Source of the DNA: Azospirillum oryzae
GTDB taxonomy: Bacteria; Pseudomonadota; Alphaproteobacteria; Azospirillales; Azospirillaceae
Direction of reading: 5' to 3'
DNA: 64,000 bases
Assembly: GCF_008364795.1 (NCBI RefSeq)
Contig: NZ_VTTM01000007.1
Span: 1 to 64,000, forward strand
The position numbers and the translations under genes are program-made. The notes beneath the pieces were generated by a model. The model was given only the letters and a program-made list of their open reading frames with translations. It made no database searches and was not told where the DNA came from. This document shows positions 37,948 through 47,114 of the stretch, piece after piece. The stretch's first letter is position 1. The number at the start of each line of letters is the position of its first letter.

Positions 37948-38388
37948 ATGAAACGCTATCTTGTCCTGGGCTGCACTGCCGCGCTTCTCACCGCCACGCC
38001 GGCCCTGGCCGCGTCTTCGGACAACAGCGTGACCAAATCCAGCAACCCCACGGTCGCAGCAGTGGACGACAGCGTCGACCCGGCGCTGATGAAGATGCAT
38101 GTCGACCAGTTGAAGGGTAAGGACATCTACGGCGCCAAGGGCGAGAACATGGCGGAGATCGAGGATGTCGTCCGCTATGACAACAAGCTCTATGCCGTGA
38201 TCGACGTCGACCATACCGTCGACGTCAGCGACAAGGACGTCGTGCTGCCGCTGAACAAGCTGCATATGAAGGGCGACAAGGTCACCCTCAACATGACCGA
38301 GCAGCAGCTTCAGGGCCTGGAGAAGTGGCAGAAGGGCCGCTACGAGACCGTGAAGGGCAAGGGTCCGCTGAGCGAGCTGTCCCACTAA
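37948..38388 (+). CDS. Secreted PRC-barrel domain protein
   Basis: Periplasmic protein of 146 residues. The signal peptide MKRYLVLGCTAALLTATPALA is cleaved after ALA. The mature part contains a PRC-barrel-like fold (KGKDIYGAKGENMAEIEDVV, then LYAVIDVDHTVDVSDKDVVLPLNKL), followed by a short charged C-terminus. Secreted PRC-barrel proteins are common in alphaproteobacteria and are often stress-induced; their role is unknown. The frame opens 14 codons earlier, but the signal peptide decides ATG 37948. It is followed by its own terminator. Confidence 0.82.
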   Translation: MKRYLVLGCTAALLTATPALAASSDNSVTKSSNPTVAAVDDSVDPALMKMHVDQLKGKDIYGAKGENMAEIEDVVRYDNKLYAVIDVDHTVDVSDKDVVLPLNKLHMKGDKVTLNMTEQQLQGLEKWQKGRYETVKGKGPLSELSH

Positions 38389-38407
38389 AACCGCGCGTGG
38401 AAAGAAG

Positions 38408-38439
38408 GGCGGCGGAGGGAAAGCCCTCCGCCGCCTTTT
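38408..38439 (+). terminator. Terminator of the PRC-barrel gene
   Basis: 12-bp perfect GC-rich stem GGCGGCGGAGGG/CCCTCCGCCGCC, a 4-base loop and TTTTCC. Confidence 0.88.
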
Positions 38440-38461
38440 CCTTGGGCGGAGCGGTGTTTCC

Positions 38462-38758
38462 CTAGACCGATACGTCCAGCAGCGAGCCGCGCTGGCGATA
38501 GCCCTGGGCATTCACCCGGGCGGCGAGCGCGCCGGCAGTGGTGTCGACCGCCTGATTGTTCTGGGTGGCCGTGCGGGTATCGCGGGACTGGTCGGACTTT
38601 CCGATGGCCGGGGGCGCGGCCACCGTCTGGGTACGCACCGGCGGCGCCACCTGCTGCGCCGCCTGGACCGCCGGGGACATGGCGATCTGCGCCGCGGGCG
38701 TCAGCTGCGGCGTTGGCTTCAGCGTCTGGTAGGACGGTATGGCCGGGTTGAATTGCAT
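38462..38758 (-). CDS. Uncharacterised Gln/Ala/Pro-rich small protein
   Basis: Product of 98 residues that I do not recognise. It is low-complexity and probably disordered: MQFNPAIPSYQTLKPTPQLT, then Ala/Gln/Val-rich sequence, then a more ordered C-terminus AGALAARVNAQGYRQRGSLL ending DVSV. The C-terminal RGSLLDVSV motif looks like a defined tail rather than random translation. No signal peptide. Convergent with the PRC-barrel gene, and 54 bases downstream of panD in the same direction. Codon use is normal. Confidence 0.6.
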   Translation of the reverse strand: MQFNPAIPSYQTLKPTPQLTPAAQIAMSPAVQAAQQVAPPVRTQTVAAPPAIGKSDQSRDTRTATQNNQAVDTTAGALAARVNAQGYRQRGSLLDVSV

Positions 38759-38811
38759 TCCAAAAATATGCGCCTACCCGGCGCAGGTTTCAAGAAGCGC
38801 GGCCGTAGCCG

Positions 38812-39255
38812 TCATTCGGCCGGTTCCAGCGCTTCCGACGGGACGAGGCCATCACGGATGGCGAAACCGTAGCGCCCTTCCTCCAGGGCCGTCACATCGT
38901 AGTGCAGGGTCCTGGCGATGCTGTTGTCGGCGTTGAAGGTCAGGACGCGCGGCTTCAGCGCCGCGATCTCGGTCGGCTGGCAGTACCAGGATGCGGCGAT
39001 GATCACCTCGTCGCCGGGCTGGCAGCTGCGCGCCGCCGAACCGTTCAGCACGCAGGCGCGCGACCCGCGCTCGCCATAGATCACATAGGTGCTGATGCGG
39101 GTGCCGGAATTCTTGTTCCAGATTTCGACGAACTCCAGCGGGACGATGCCCACCGCCTCGCAGTGCTCCGGGTCCAGGGTGATGGAGCCCTGATAGTTCA
39201 GATTGGCGTCCGTCACGCGGATGCCATGCAGCTTCGCCCGTACCACCTTGATCAT
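38812..39255 (-). CDS. panD: Aspartate 1-decarboxylase
   Basis: Pyruvoyl enzyme making beta-alanine for pantothenate and CoA. From ATG 39255 it has 147 residues. It starts MIKVVRAKLHGIRVTDANLN, with the self-cleavage site Gly23-Ser24 in YQGSITLD, then the conserved VEIWNKNSGTRISTYVIYGERGS and VCVLNGSAAR-type strand (here ACVLNGSAARSCQPGDEVII). Slightly longer than E. coli PanD (126) through a C-terminal extension. The frame continues upstream by chance. No other pan genes are near. Confidence 0.93.
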   Translation of the reverse strand: MIKVVRAKLHGIRVTDANLNYQGSITLDPEHCEAVGIVPLEFVEIWNKNSGTRISTYVIYGERGSRACVLNGSAARSCQPGDEVIIAASWYCQPTEIAALKPRVLTFNADNSIARTLHYDVTALEEGRYGFAIRDGLVPSEALEPAE

Positions 39256-39352
39256 CGCCCAGCCCCCCTGGAAAACGGTTCCGCCCGTCGCGCTCGTTTG
39301 TAGCGGCAATGATGGAAAGGGCAAGCAGAGTCTCGCTGCACCGCGGGATGTC

Positions 39353-40546
39353 TCAGGGAGTCTCCGGCAAGGCGGCCCCTGGCTGCGACGGGGTGGGAGA
39401 AGAGACGAGCGATGGCGCCTGTTTCGCCCTCTGCCGGCGGGTCCGCCGCCGCTCCAGAACCATCGCCATCGCCAGCAGCACGGCAATCCCCGCCAGATTG
39501 ACCGCCAGCACCGTTACGGAGCTCCGCTCGGCCAGCAGCACGGCGGTGCCGGCGATGGACAGCACGACGCCGACGCAGAAGACCGGCAGCGAATGCCGGC
39601 CGCAGGCGATCAGCAGCCCGGCGGGGGCGGAGCGCAGCCACCCCGCATCGCGCGGCACCAGCAGCGCCACCGCACAGGCCAGCGCCAGGAAATGCAGAAG
39701 CCGCATCGGCCCCAGCGTGTCCTTGTCGGCCCAGGGAATGCTCTGCTCCGGCAGCCAGCCTTGCAGAGCCGTCGGCGTCAGCGCATGACCGATGTCCGAT
39801 GCCGCGAACTTCCACAGCGCCATGCCGACCAGCAGCGTCAGCGACCCGGCCAACAGCCAGCCGGACCGCGGAAGCCGGACCCGGCCGCTGCGCACCACCA
39901 GCGCCAGGCTGGTGCCGAGAAAGAACACGCATTGCCAGGCCAGCGGGCTGAAGTTCCAGTCCTCGTCCCACAGGTTGGGGGGAATCAGTCCGGGCATTGC
40001 CTGCGCGACCAGATAGAGCACCAGCGACAACGCCACCGCCGCATAGCCGAAGCGGGCATAGGTCCACAGGAACAGCGGCGCCAGCGCCACCAACAGGATG
40101 TAAAGCGCCAGGATGTCGAAGGCGAAGGGCAGATACATCAGCACCAGATGCCACGCCATCGCGGTCACCGGGGTGTCGAACAGCGGCCCGAAGCTCTCCA
40201 GCCGGTTCGACGCCTCCATCGGCAGGTCGCCGACATGGACGGCGAGCGCCACGACCAGCGCGCTGACCAGCAAGGTCATGATGTTGGCCGTCCACAGCTG
40301 TCGGCAGCGGCCGAGCGCCTTGCGCTGGCAGGCGGCGAACCCGCGTTCCGCCAGCACCGGACCATAGGCCAGCGCGATGGCATAGCCGGAGATGAAGACG
40401 AAGATCTCGGCGGAATCGGATGGGCCGAAACGGGCGGGCATCAGCTTTGCCAGCGGGTTCCCGCCGACATGGTTGATGAAGATGATCAGAAGGGCCACGC
40501 CCTTGAATAGATCGAGACGTGCGTCGCGTGCCTGACGTTGCTGCAT
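39353..40546 (-). CDS. OpgC-family membrane acyltransferase
   Basis: Polytopic protein of 397 residues with about ten membrane helices, in the OpgC (glucan succinyltransferase) group of the acyltransferase-3-like superfamily. The N-terminal block DARLDLFKGVALLIIFINHV resembles the R-x-(4-5)-D-x-x-K-G...H signature, and the GPSDSAEIFVFISGYAIAL block is characteristic for OpgC. The protein may modify periplasmic glucans or another surface glycan. No opgGH genes are nearby. ATG 40546 heads a single gene. Confidence 0.82.
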   Translation of the reverse strand: MQQRQARDARLDLFKGVALLIIFINHVGGNPLAKLMPARFGPSDSAEIFVFISGYAIALAYGPVLAERGFAACQRKALGRCRQLWTANIMTLLVSALVVALAVHVGDLPMEASNRLESFGPLFDTPVTAMAWHLVLMYLPFAFDILALYILLVALAPLFLWTYARFGYAAVALSLVLYLVAQAMPGLIPPNLWDEDWNFSPLAWQCVFFLGTSLALVVRSGRVRLPRSGWLLAGSLTLLVGMALWKFAASDIGHALTPTALQGWLPEQSIPWADKDTLGPMRLLHFLALACAVALLVPRDAGWLRSAPAGLLIACGRHSLPVFCVGVVLSIAGTAVLLAERSSVTVLAVNLAGIAVLLAMAMVLERRRTRRQRAKQAPSLVSSPTPSQPGAALPETP

Positions 40547-41244
40547 GCAGCCGTGCCTCTCCTGCTGTGGCGGGCTCCCCGGCGGGGCGGATGCCGCCCT
40601 GAGGGGGGGTCAGCAGACGAATCGCGGTGGCGCCGGACCACCGAAGGTTCGGCACCGCCACGGCGGATGTAGCCCACCATGGACATTTTCGCCGGCCGGG
40701 TGTCCAACGCGATGGGGGAATCCTTCCAACGCGGCGCCTGAGGGAAAAAGCGTTAAGCCCTTCTCATGGGGGCTGTGGCAACCACCCCGTTATCGGGCGG
40801 GCGCAAGGTTAGTCCGGCCACGCTTCAGGCATGCTTGCTCTCCGCCTGGACGGCACGCGGGCGACCGCGCAGCCGTTCGGTCATGCCCGGTCACATGGAG
40901 CAGATCGCCCTCACGGAGGAGCGGATGGCCTCGATCCGGCCGATGAACTCCGACAGAGGGGCAACGGCGCGGCTTTCCACCGGTGCGGCGGTCAATTCCG
41001 GGGGCGGCGGGGCGGGGCGACGGGTATTGCGGTCCCCGGCTGCATTTCCGATGGGCCTTGCGCGGTTCAACACCCCGCCGACCGATCTGCTCCCTGTCCA
41101 TCGGGTCATTTGCCGCCGGAAACTTCGCCGTGCCAGGGAACAACCCGCCATGCCGGTTATTGGACAGCATGCAGAGACGGCAGAATCACCAACTCCAGAT
41201 CACTGGCTCCAGATCACCGACTCCGGAACCCGCGAGGCCGCGCA
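40547..41244. other. 698-base intergenic region with no supportable gene
   Basis: Gap between divergent opgC-like and ctaG genes. Several open frames cross it on both strands, but their products are Arg/Pro/Gly-rich, start without ribosome sites and look like GC-driven noise. It should hold both divergent promoters, though no strong -35/-10 pair was seen. The right end carries a 14-base tandem repeat (41193-41226). I see no riboswitch or tRNA. Confidence 0.5.
41193..41226 (+). repeat. 14-base tandem repeat before ctaG
   Basis: CTCCAGATCACTGG, CTCCAGATCACCGA, then a partial CTCCGG, ending 18 bases before the ctaG ATG. Confidence 0.6.
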
Positions 41245-42084
41245 ATGGCGACAGACAGCGTTCCCTTCGTTCCCTACTGCGGTGTCCCGCCGGTACCGGG
41301 TGAGCTGTCGACCGCCTGGAACGGCGATCCGGTGCTGCTGGGCGCCTTTGCCCTGGCCGCGACCGGATTGACGGTGTTGGTGCGCCGGCCGGCTGGCCAC
41401 GGCGGACATGCCCGTCATCGGTCCATCTGTCTGGCCGCCGGCTGGCTGGTTCTGGGCATCGCCTTCGTCTCCCCGTTGTGCAGCCTGACCTCCGCCCTGT
41501 TCTCCGCCCGCGTGGCCCAGCATCTGCTGACCATCCAGGTCGCGGCGCCGCTGTTCGTGCTCGGCTGGCCGGCCGGGACGGTGCGGTGGCCGGAGCCAAT
41601 GCGCAGGATGGCGAAACCCCTGGGCAAGCCGGAGTTGGCCTGGGGTCTGTTCGGCATCACGCTGTGGGTCTGGCATTTGCCGGGGCCGTACATGGCCGCG
41701 CTGGCGAACGGCGCCGTGCTGTGGCTGATGCACGGCACGCTGTTCGCCGGGGCGGTGGCGGCTTGGCGGACCGTCCTGGCCCCGACCGACACCGCCATGC
41801 GCCTGCGCAGCCTGCTGGCGGCCTTCGGCACCTCGGTCCATCTGGCGATGCTGGCGGCGCTGCTGATCTTCGCCGGAACGCCGCTGTTTCCATACCACCT
41901 GACGACCACCGCACCCTGGGGCCTGTCGCCGCTGGCCGACCAGCAACTGGGCGGCCTGATCATGGGGGTCGTCGGCGCGCTGGCCTATGTCGCGCTGGTG
42001 CTGGCCGGCTCGGCACGCTGGCTGCGCCAGCGAGAGGACGGTCAGGGGGACGACGGACAACTCTCCAGCGGAAAGGCCGGTTGA
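41245..42084 (+). CDS. ctaG: Cytochrome c oxidase assembly protein (caa3-type CtaG)
   Basis: Membrane protein of 279 residues of the Bacillus-type CtaG (caa3_CtaG) family, needed for assembly of caa3-like oxidases, probably CuB delivery. About seven hydrophobic segments are visible. Characteristic His/Trp-containing stretches are TLWVWHLPGPYMAAL and LWLMHGTLFAGAV near 140-170, and a final LADQQLGGLIMGVVGAL. ATG 41245 continues a longer open frame that lacks membrane character upstream. It is followed after 4 bases by the triheme cytochrome gene, and it serves the oxidase genes at 44.2-48.1 kb. Confidence 0.85.
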   Translation: MATDSVPFVPYCGVPPVPGELSTAWNGDPVLLGAFALAATGLTVLVRRPAGHGGHARHRSICLAAGWLVLGIAFVSPLCSLTSALFSARVAQHLLTIQVAAPLFVLGWPAGTVRWPEPMRRMAKPLGKPELAWGLFGITLWVWHLPGPYMAALANGAVLWLMHGTLFAGAVAAWRTVLAPTDTAMRLRSLLAAFGTSVHLAMLAALLIFAGTPLFPYHLTTTAPWGLSPLADQQLGGLIMGVVGALAYVALVLAGSARWLRQREDGQGDDGQLSSGKAG

Positions 42085-42088
42085 GGGC

Positions 42089-43258
42089 ATGTGGCGGACC
42101 CTGAAGACACTCGCCATCGCAGGCGTGGCGGCCGGGATCGGCGGGCTCCTGTTCGCCTGGTCCGGCCTGTACAGCGTGGCGGCGAGCAAGGCGCACTGGA
42201 CGCCGGTCGAGATGTTTTTCGAAATGGCGATGCGCCGTTCGGTAGAGACGCATGCCGCATCCGTCGGCGAGCCGCCCGACCTGAATGACCCGGCACTGGT
42301 CCGCCGCGGCGCCGGCCATTACGAGGACGGCTGCGCACCCTGCCACGGCGCCCCCGACACGCCGCGCAACCCGATCTCCCGCCATATGATGCCGGAGCCG
42401 CCCTATCTGCCCGACAAGGTGGCGGAGTGGAAGCCGCGGGAGTTGTATTGGATCACGCTGCACGGCATCAAATATGCCGGCATGCCGGCTTGGCCGGCCC
42501 AGCAGCGCAAGGACGAACCCTGGGCGGTTACCGCCTTTCTCCTGCAGCTCAAAGGGATGAGCGCGGAAGAATATCACGGCCTCGCTTTCGGTCGGACGCG
42601 GGCCGACGACCATGCCCGGGTCACCGAGCTGACCGGCCCAACCAGTGGTCCGATGAGCGGAGGTTTGGCGGAGACCCTGCGGGACTGCGCCCGCTGCCAT
42701 GGCCATGACGGAAACGGCGACAGCATCGGCGCCTTCCCGCGGATCGCCGGACAGTCGGCGGAATATCTGCGGGAAACGCTGCAGGCCTACGCCGACGGCA
42801 ACCGCTTCAGCGGCATCATGCAGCCGGTGGCGGCCGGATTGGACGATGACGCGATCCGCGCATTGGCCGGGCATTACGCGGCACAAAAGCCAGCAACGGC
42901 AACGGTTAAGACCGCCGATCCCGCACCGGAACTGCTTGAGTCGGGCCGGCGGATCGCGGCGTCGGGTGCCCCGGACGACGGCGTCGCCGCCTGTTCCGGC
43001 TGCCATGGGGGAACGGCAGGCGACACCCGGCATGCCCGCGATCCCCGGTATCCGTCCCTGGACGGACAGCATGCGTCTTACCTCGCCGCTCAGTTGCGGC
43101 TGTGGCGCGACGGGGCGCGGGGCAACACGGCGCTGTCCCGAATCATGGAGGCCGCCGTCCGCCGCATGACCGACGAACAGATCGATGCAGTGGCGGAGTA
43201 TTACTCCCGCCGCGCCCCCGAACGCGCCATGGTGAAGGGCGACGACGGAAAATCCTGA
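42089..43258 (+). CDS. Membrane-anchored triheme cytochrome c
   Basis: Electron carrier of 389 residues with one N-terminal membrane helix (LAIAGVAAGIGGLLFAWSGL) and three CxxCH heme sites: CAPCH at 82-86, CARCH at 200-204 and CSGCH at 302-306. Each sits in a separate cytochrome c fold domain. The last two domains resemble c4-type diheme carriers (GHDGNGDSIGAFPRIAGQSAEYL, and the paired YPSLDGQHASYLAAQLRLW). It most likely donates electrons to the subunit II cytochrome domain of the neighbouring oxidase. ATG 42089 is 4 bases after ctaG. Confidence 0.88.
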   Translation: MWRTLKTLAIAGVAAGIGGLLFAWSGLYSVAASKAHWTPVEMFFEMAMRRSVETHAASVGEPPDLNDPALVRRGAGHYEDGCAPCHGAPDTPRNPISRHMMPEPPYLPDKVAEWKPRELYWITLHGIKYAGMPAWPAQQRKDEPWAVTAFLLQLKGMSAEEYHGLAFGRTRADDHARVTELTGPTSGPMSGGLAETLRDCARCHGHDGNGDSIGAFPRIAGQSAEYLRETLQAYADGNRFSGIMQPVAAGLDDDAIRALAGHYAAQKPATATVKTADPAPELLESGRRIAASGAPDDGVAACSGCHGGTAGDTRHARDPRYPSLDGQHASYLAAQLRLWRDGARGNTALSRIMEAAVRRMTDEQIDAVAEYYSRRAPERAMVKGDDGKS

Positions 43259-43399
43259 AGGGACGTCAGGGAACAAGAAGGCCCGCTGCTGATTGTTCAT
43301 CACATGACCCAGCTGTCGCTTGCCGTGCGGCAGGACAGTACAGGCCGCACCGGGCGGCGGGTCGCCAACATCGAATCGTAATCGAGAAGGATGGCAACC

Positions 43400-44068
43400 A
43401 TGCGTGGGATTTCGAAGATCGTCATGACCGCCACCGCGGCCGGCGCCCTGTTCGCCCTCAGCGCCTGCGGCAGCACCGATACCTCGCGGACGGCGACGGG
43501 TGCGGGCACCGGTGCCGTGGCCGGCGCCGTCGTCGGCGGCCCGGTCGGCGCGGTGGTGGGCGGCGTCGGCGGTGCGGTCGCCGGCAACAGCATGGACGAA
43601 AGCCTGAGCAAGAAGACCGACCGCGTGACCGACCGCGCCACCCGCGAAGTCCGCGAGGAGGTGTCGGACGATTCGTCCTCCAAGCGCTCGTCCTCCCGTC
43701 ACGGCATGGCCTCGACCACCAGCATGAGCCATGAGCAGGTGCGCGAGATCCAGCAGGCGCTGAATGACCGCAACGACGGCCGCGACATCACCGTCGACGG
43801 CGTCTGGGGCGCCAACACCCGCAGCGCCCTGATGAAGTTCCAGCGCGACAACGGTCTGCGCGCCACCGGCCGCGCCGACCAGCAGACCATGGCTGCGCTG
43901 AACCTGAGCGGCAACACCACGGGCACGTCCGGCAGCACCAGCGGGACCAGCAACACCAACAACATGGGCAACACCGGCACCCCGCGGGGCAACGCAATGC
44001 CCAGTGACACCCCGCAGAACCAGACCACCCCGCAGGGCTCGATGGGTCAGACCGGCACCAGGAACTAA
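43400..44068 (+). CDS. Lipoprotein with glycine zipper and peptidoglycan-binding domain
   Basis: Predicted lipoprotein of 222 residues. Lipobox LSAC (C23). A glycine-zipper segment follows (GAGTGAVAGAVVGGPVGAVV at about 33-52), then a Ser/Lys-rich charged linker, and a peptidoglycan_binding_1 domain near 110-170 (VREIQQALNDRNDGRDITVD, GVWGANTRSALMKFQRDNGL). The tail is Thr/Asn/Gly/Gln-rich and repetitive. It probably links the outer membrane to the wall. ATG 43400 has a GAGAAGG site at correct spacing; ATG 43391 is an alternative. It is a single gene ending at the large hairpin at 44102-44166. Confidence 0.82.
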   Translation: MRGISKIVMTATAAGALFALSACGSTDTSRTATGAGTGAVAGAVVGGPVGAVVGGVGGAVAGNSMDESLSKKTDRVTDRATREVREEVSDDSSSKRSSSRHGMASTTSMSHEQVREIQQALNDRNDGRDITVDGVWGANTRSALMKFQRDNGLRATGRADQQTMAALNLSGNTTGTSGSTSGTSNTNNMGNTGTPRGNAMPSDTPQNQTTPQGSMGQTGTRN

Positions 44069-44101
44069 CCCCGGCTTGACAGCTGACTGAAGGCCGATCC
44101 C

Positions 44102-44166
44102 CTACGCCGGTTCCGGGACATCGCGACGGCACCTCAAGCCGCCGTGGCGTCCGGGAACCGGCGTAG
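44102..44166. terminator. Large inverted repeat between convergent genes
   Basis: 18-base arms (44102-44119 and 44149-44166) that pair with a single mismatch, and an inner GACGGC/GCCGTG-type stem. It lies between the convergent lipoprotein gene and the oxidase operon. Probable bidirectional terminator, without a clear T tract. Confidence 0.7.
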
Positions 44167-44183
44167 TTCGTTTGACGCGCCTT

Positions 44184-44546
44184 TCAGCCGCAGGCGGGGA
44201 CCATCAGGGCGGGCATGCCGACCCACAGGATCGCCACCAGCGCCGCACCCGATCCGGCAATGGCGAACCAGCGGGCGAAGCGGCGCGGGTCGGCGGCGCC
44301 GACATGCTTCCCCGGCCCGGCGCCGCACCACGCCTTCACCAGCAGGACTGCGACCCAGCCCAGGGCGAGCAGCGTCGCGATGCCGATCAGCGCCACGGAC
44401 ATTGGAAAGCCCAACAGTTGCGCGTCCTCCGCCCTGCGGGCACAGACCATCCCGTTGATGCCGTAGACCACGCCGAAATGCGCCGCCCAGATCAGGAAGG
44501 GCGCCAGCATCCCGATGAAGAAGCCTGGAAAGCTGCGGCTTGCCAT
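44184..44546 (-). CDS. Small membrane protein of the oxidase operon
   Basis: Product of 120 residues with three hydrophobic helices: SFPGFFIGMLAPFLIWAAHF, VALIGIATLLALGWVAVLLV and FAIAGSGAALVAILWVGMPA. It lies 12 bases downstream of the subunit I-III gene in the same direction, so it is probably a subunit IV-like or assembly component. No family recognised with certainty. Its start ATG 44546 is preceded by GAGGGAG. Confidence 0.65.
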   Translation of the reverse strand: MASRSFPGFFIGMLAPFLIWAAHFGVVYGINGMVCARRAEDAQLLGFPMSVALIGIATLLALGWVAVLLVKAWCGAGPGKHVGAADPRRFARWFAIAGSGAALVAILWVGMPALMVPACG

Positions 44547-44558
44547 GGCGCTCCTCCC

Positions 44559-47114
44559 TCAGATCGCCAGACGGGGGAACAGGTGCAGAAGCAGCAGGGC
44601 GGTTCCACCCTGTGCCGCGCTGTACCATCCCATCAGCATGGTGTTGTCGAAGGTCACCCGCCGCTCCGAATGCAGCAGCCCGGCGGCGGAGCGCGCCAGC
44701 GTATAGCCCAGCATCAGCGTCATCACCGCGACATGGAATCCCTGCCACGCCACCAGCATATAGGTGATGGCGCCATAGGCGCTGGCCGCACCGACGAGGC
44801 CGGTCTGCATCTGCGCAGTGGCGTCCAGCAGGATGCCGCCGACCATCGCCGCCCAGGCCAGGATCAGGCCGATGCGGACGCGGCCGTGCCGGTTGCGGTC
44901 GACCGACTTGCGCGCCCATCCGATGGCCAACGCCGACAGTCCCCACAGCGCCAGCCCGCCGGCCAGCCAGGGCAGGCCGGGCAATCCGTCCCCATCCGTC
45001 GGCCAGACATCCGGGCTGACCGTCCACAGGAACAGATAGGTGAAGATCAGACAGGCGAAGGCGGTGCCGTCCACCAGCAGAAGCACCACCGTGCCCCACC
45101 AGCTATGGTTCTTCGGCCCCTGCACATAGACCGGCACGCGCCAGCCGCCGCCGACATCCTGCGGCGGGTGGTCCGCCCCCTTGTCGAGGCCCCACAGCCA
45201 CCAGATCACCAGTCCGACCGCCAGCACCGCGGGGACCAGGGAGAAATAGTAGAACTTCAGCGTCAGGCAGATGAAATGGGTGGCGGTGAACAGCCCGGCC
45301 AGGAACGGCGCCCAATGCGGCCCCGGCAGCGGCATCAGATATTGCGGCTTCGCCTCGACCGGGCTGGTGACGATGGTCTCCCGCCTGTCGGTGGGCGCGC
45401 CGGGCAGGAAATGGGCGCCCTCGCGCACCTCGCGCGGCAGGTCGGGATTGTCCCACAGGGGATAAAGGCCGGTAACGTGCGGGATGCTGCGGACGGCGTA
45501 AAGCTCGTTGGGCAGCCATTCCAAGGTCCCGGCATCCCACGGGTTGTCGGACGCCTTCTCCCCCCAGCCCAGAGCGCTGCGCGCCATGTCGACCAGAACC
45601 AGCAGCACGCCCAGCGCCAGCACGAAGGCGCCCACCGTCGACACCATGTTCAGCAGGTTCCAGCCGAGATCGCCGGGATAGGTGTAGACCCGCCGCGGCA
45701 TGCCCAGCAGGCCGCTGATGTGCATGGGGAAGAAGGCGACGTTGAAGCCGATGAACATCAGCCAGAAGGCCCAATTTCCCAACCGCTCCGACAGCAGCCG
45801 GCCGTTCAGCGTCGGCCACCAGTGGTAAAGCCCGGCGAAGACCGGGAACACCATGCCGCCGATTAGCACGTAATGCAGATGCGCAACGATGAAGTAGCTG
45901 TCATGGGCCTGCCAGTCGAAGGGCACCACCGCCACCATCACGCCGGTCAGCCCGCCCAGGACGAAGATGAACAGGAAGCCGAACAGGAAGCGGGTCGCCA
46001 CCGTCCATTGTACCCGCCCAGCCCCCAGCGTGGCGATCCAGGCGAAGACCTGGATGCCGCTCGGCACCGCCACCGCCATGCTGGCGGCGGAGAAGAAGCT
46101 GAGCGACAGCGACGGGATGCCGGTGGCGAACATGTGGTGGACCCACAGCCCGAAACTGAAGAATCCCGTCCCGACCAGCGCCAGCACCACGAAATCGTGG
46201 CCGATCAGCGGACGGCGGGCCAGGGTCGGCACCATCATCGACACCAGCCCGGCGGCCGGCAGGAAGATGATGTAGACCTCCGGATGGCCGAAGAACCAGA
46301 ACAGGTGCTGCCACAGCAGCGGGTCGCCGCCCTTGTCCGCGATGAAGAAGGGCCAGTGGAAGGCGCGTTCGATCTCCAGCAGCGCGGTGGCGACGATCAC
46401 GGCGGGAAAGGCGAAGATGATCATCCCCGCCATCACCAGCATCGACCACGCATAGATCGGCAGCTTGTCCAGCGTCATGCCGGGCGGACGGGTGCGCAGG
46501 ATGCCGACCACGATCTCGATGGCGCCGGCGATGGCCGAGATCTCGATGAAGCCGATGCCGAGCAGCCAGAAATCGGCGTTGATGCCCGGCGAATACTCGT
46601 AGCTGGTCAGAGGAGGATACATGAACCAGCCGCCGTCGGGCGCCGCACCGAAGATCAGCGAGCAGAAGAAGGATATGCCGCCGAAGAAATAGGCCCAGAA
46701 GGCGAAGGCCGACAGCCGGGGAAAGGGCAGGTCGCGCGCCGCCAGGAAGGAGGGCAGCAGAAAGACGCCGATGGCCTCGACGATCGGCACGGCGAACAGG
46801 AACATCATCCCGGTGCCGTGGACGGTGAAGAACTGGTTGTAGGTGTCGTGGTCGAGCAGGTCGTTGTCGGGCACCGCCAATTGCAGGCGCATCACCAGCG
46901 CCAGCACCCCGGCGATCAGGAAGAACAGCAGCGCCGTGGCAATGTACCAGACGCCAACCTTTGTATTGTTCACCGCGGTCAGCAGCGCGATCCCCCGCGG
47001 CAGCCGCCAGAGGCGGCGAAGCCTCTCCTCCTCCCCCTCCGGGCGGGGGACGGGGCTGGGAGTTGGCCTGCCGTCGGAGAACTCGTCGCGGGGCTCGTCG
47101 CTGCGCAGCGTCAT
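44559..47114 (-). CDS. ctaDE: Cytochrome c oxidase subunit I-III fusion
   Basis: Heme-copper oxidase of 851 residues. Residues about 40-560 are subunit I: the low-spin heme His in FFTVHGTGMMF, the CuB/cross-linked Tyr motif GHPEVY (His277, Tyr281), the CuB pair WVHHMFATG, and the heme ligands HDSYFIVAHLHYVL. Residues about 620-851 are subunit III (seven helices, ATHFICLTLKFYYFS and ACLIFTYLFLWTVS). The K-channel segment reads AVPSGIQVFAW, with Gln355 where A-type enzymes have Lys; the D-channel Asp is kept in ARDLPFPRL. The ATG overlaps the coxB TGA. It reduces O2 to water using electrons from subunit II. Confidence 0.92.
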   Translation of the reverse strand: MTLRSDEPRDEFSDGRPTPSPVPRPEGEEERLRRLWRLPRGIALLTAVNNTKVGVWYIATALLFFLIAGVLALVMRLQLAVPDNDLLDHDTYNQFFTVHGTGMMFLFAVPIVEAIGVFLLPSFLAARDLPFPRLSAFAFWAYFFGGISFFCSLIFGAAPDGGWFMYPPLTSYEYSPGINADFWLLGIGFIEISAIAGAIEIVVGILRTRPPGMTLDKLPIYAWSMLVMAGMIIFAFPAVIVATALLEIERAFHWPFFIADKGGDPLLWQHLFWFFGHPEVYIIFLPAAGLVSMMVPTLARRPLIGHDFVVLALVGTGFFSFGLWVHHMFATGIPSLSLSFFSAASMAVAVPSGIQVFAWIATLGAGRVQWTVATRFLFGFLFIFVLGGLTGVMVAVVPFDWQAHDSYFIVAHLHYVLIGGMVFPVFAGLYHWWPTLNGRLLSERLGNWAFWLMFIGFNVAFFPMHISGLLGMPRRVYTYPGDLGWNLLNMVSTVGAFVLALGVLLVLVDMARSALGWGEKASDNPWDAGTLEWLPNELYAVRSIPHVTGLYPLWDNPDLPREVREGAHFLPGAPTDRRETIVTSPVEAKPQYLMPLPGPHWAPFLAGLFTATHFICLTLKFYYFSLVPAVLAVGLVIWWLWGLDKGADHPPQDVGGGWRVPVYVQGPKNHSWWGTVVLLLVDGTAFACLIFTYLFLWTVSPDVWPTDGDGLPGLPWLAGGLALWGLSALAIGWARKSVDRNRHGRVRIGLILAWAAMVGGILLDATAQMQTGLVGAASAYGAITYMLVAWQGFHVAVMTLMLGYTLARSAAGLLHSERRVTFDNTMLMGWYSAAQGGTALLLLHLFPRLAI

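Noticed and set aside
40766..41371. Open frames in the opgC-ctaG gap as possible genes
   Set aside because: No ribosome site, no membrane or domain pattern, composition typical of noncoding GC-rich DNA.
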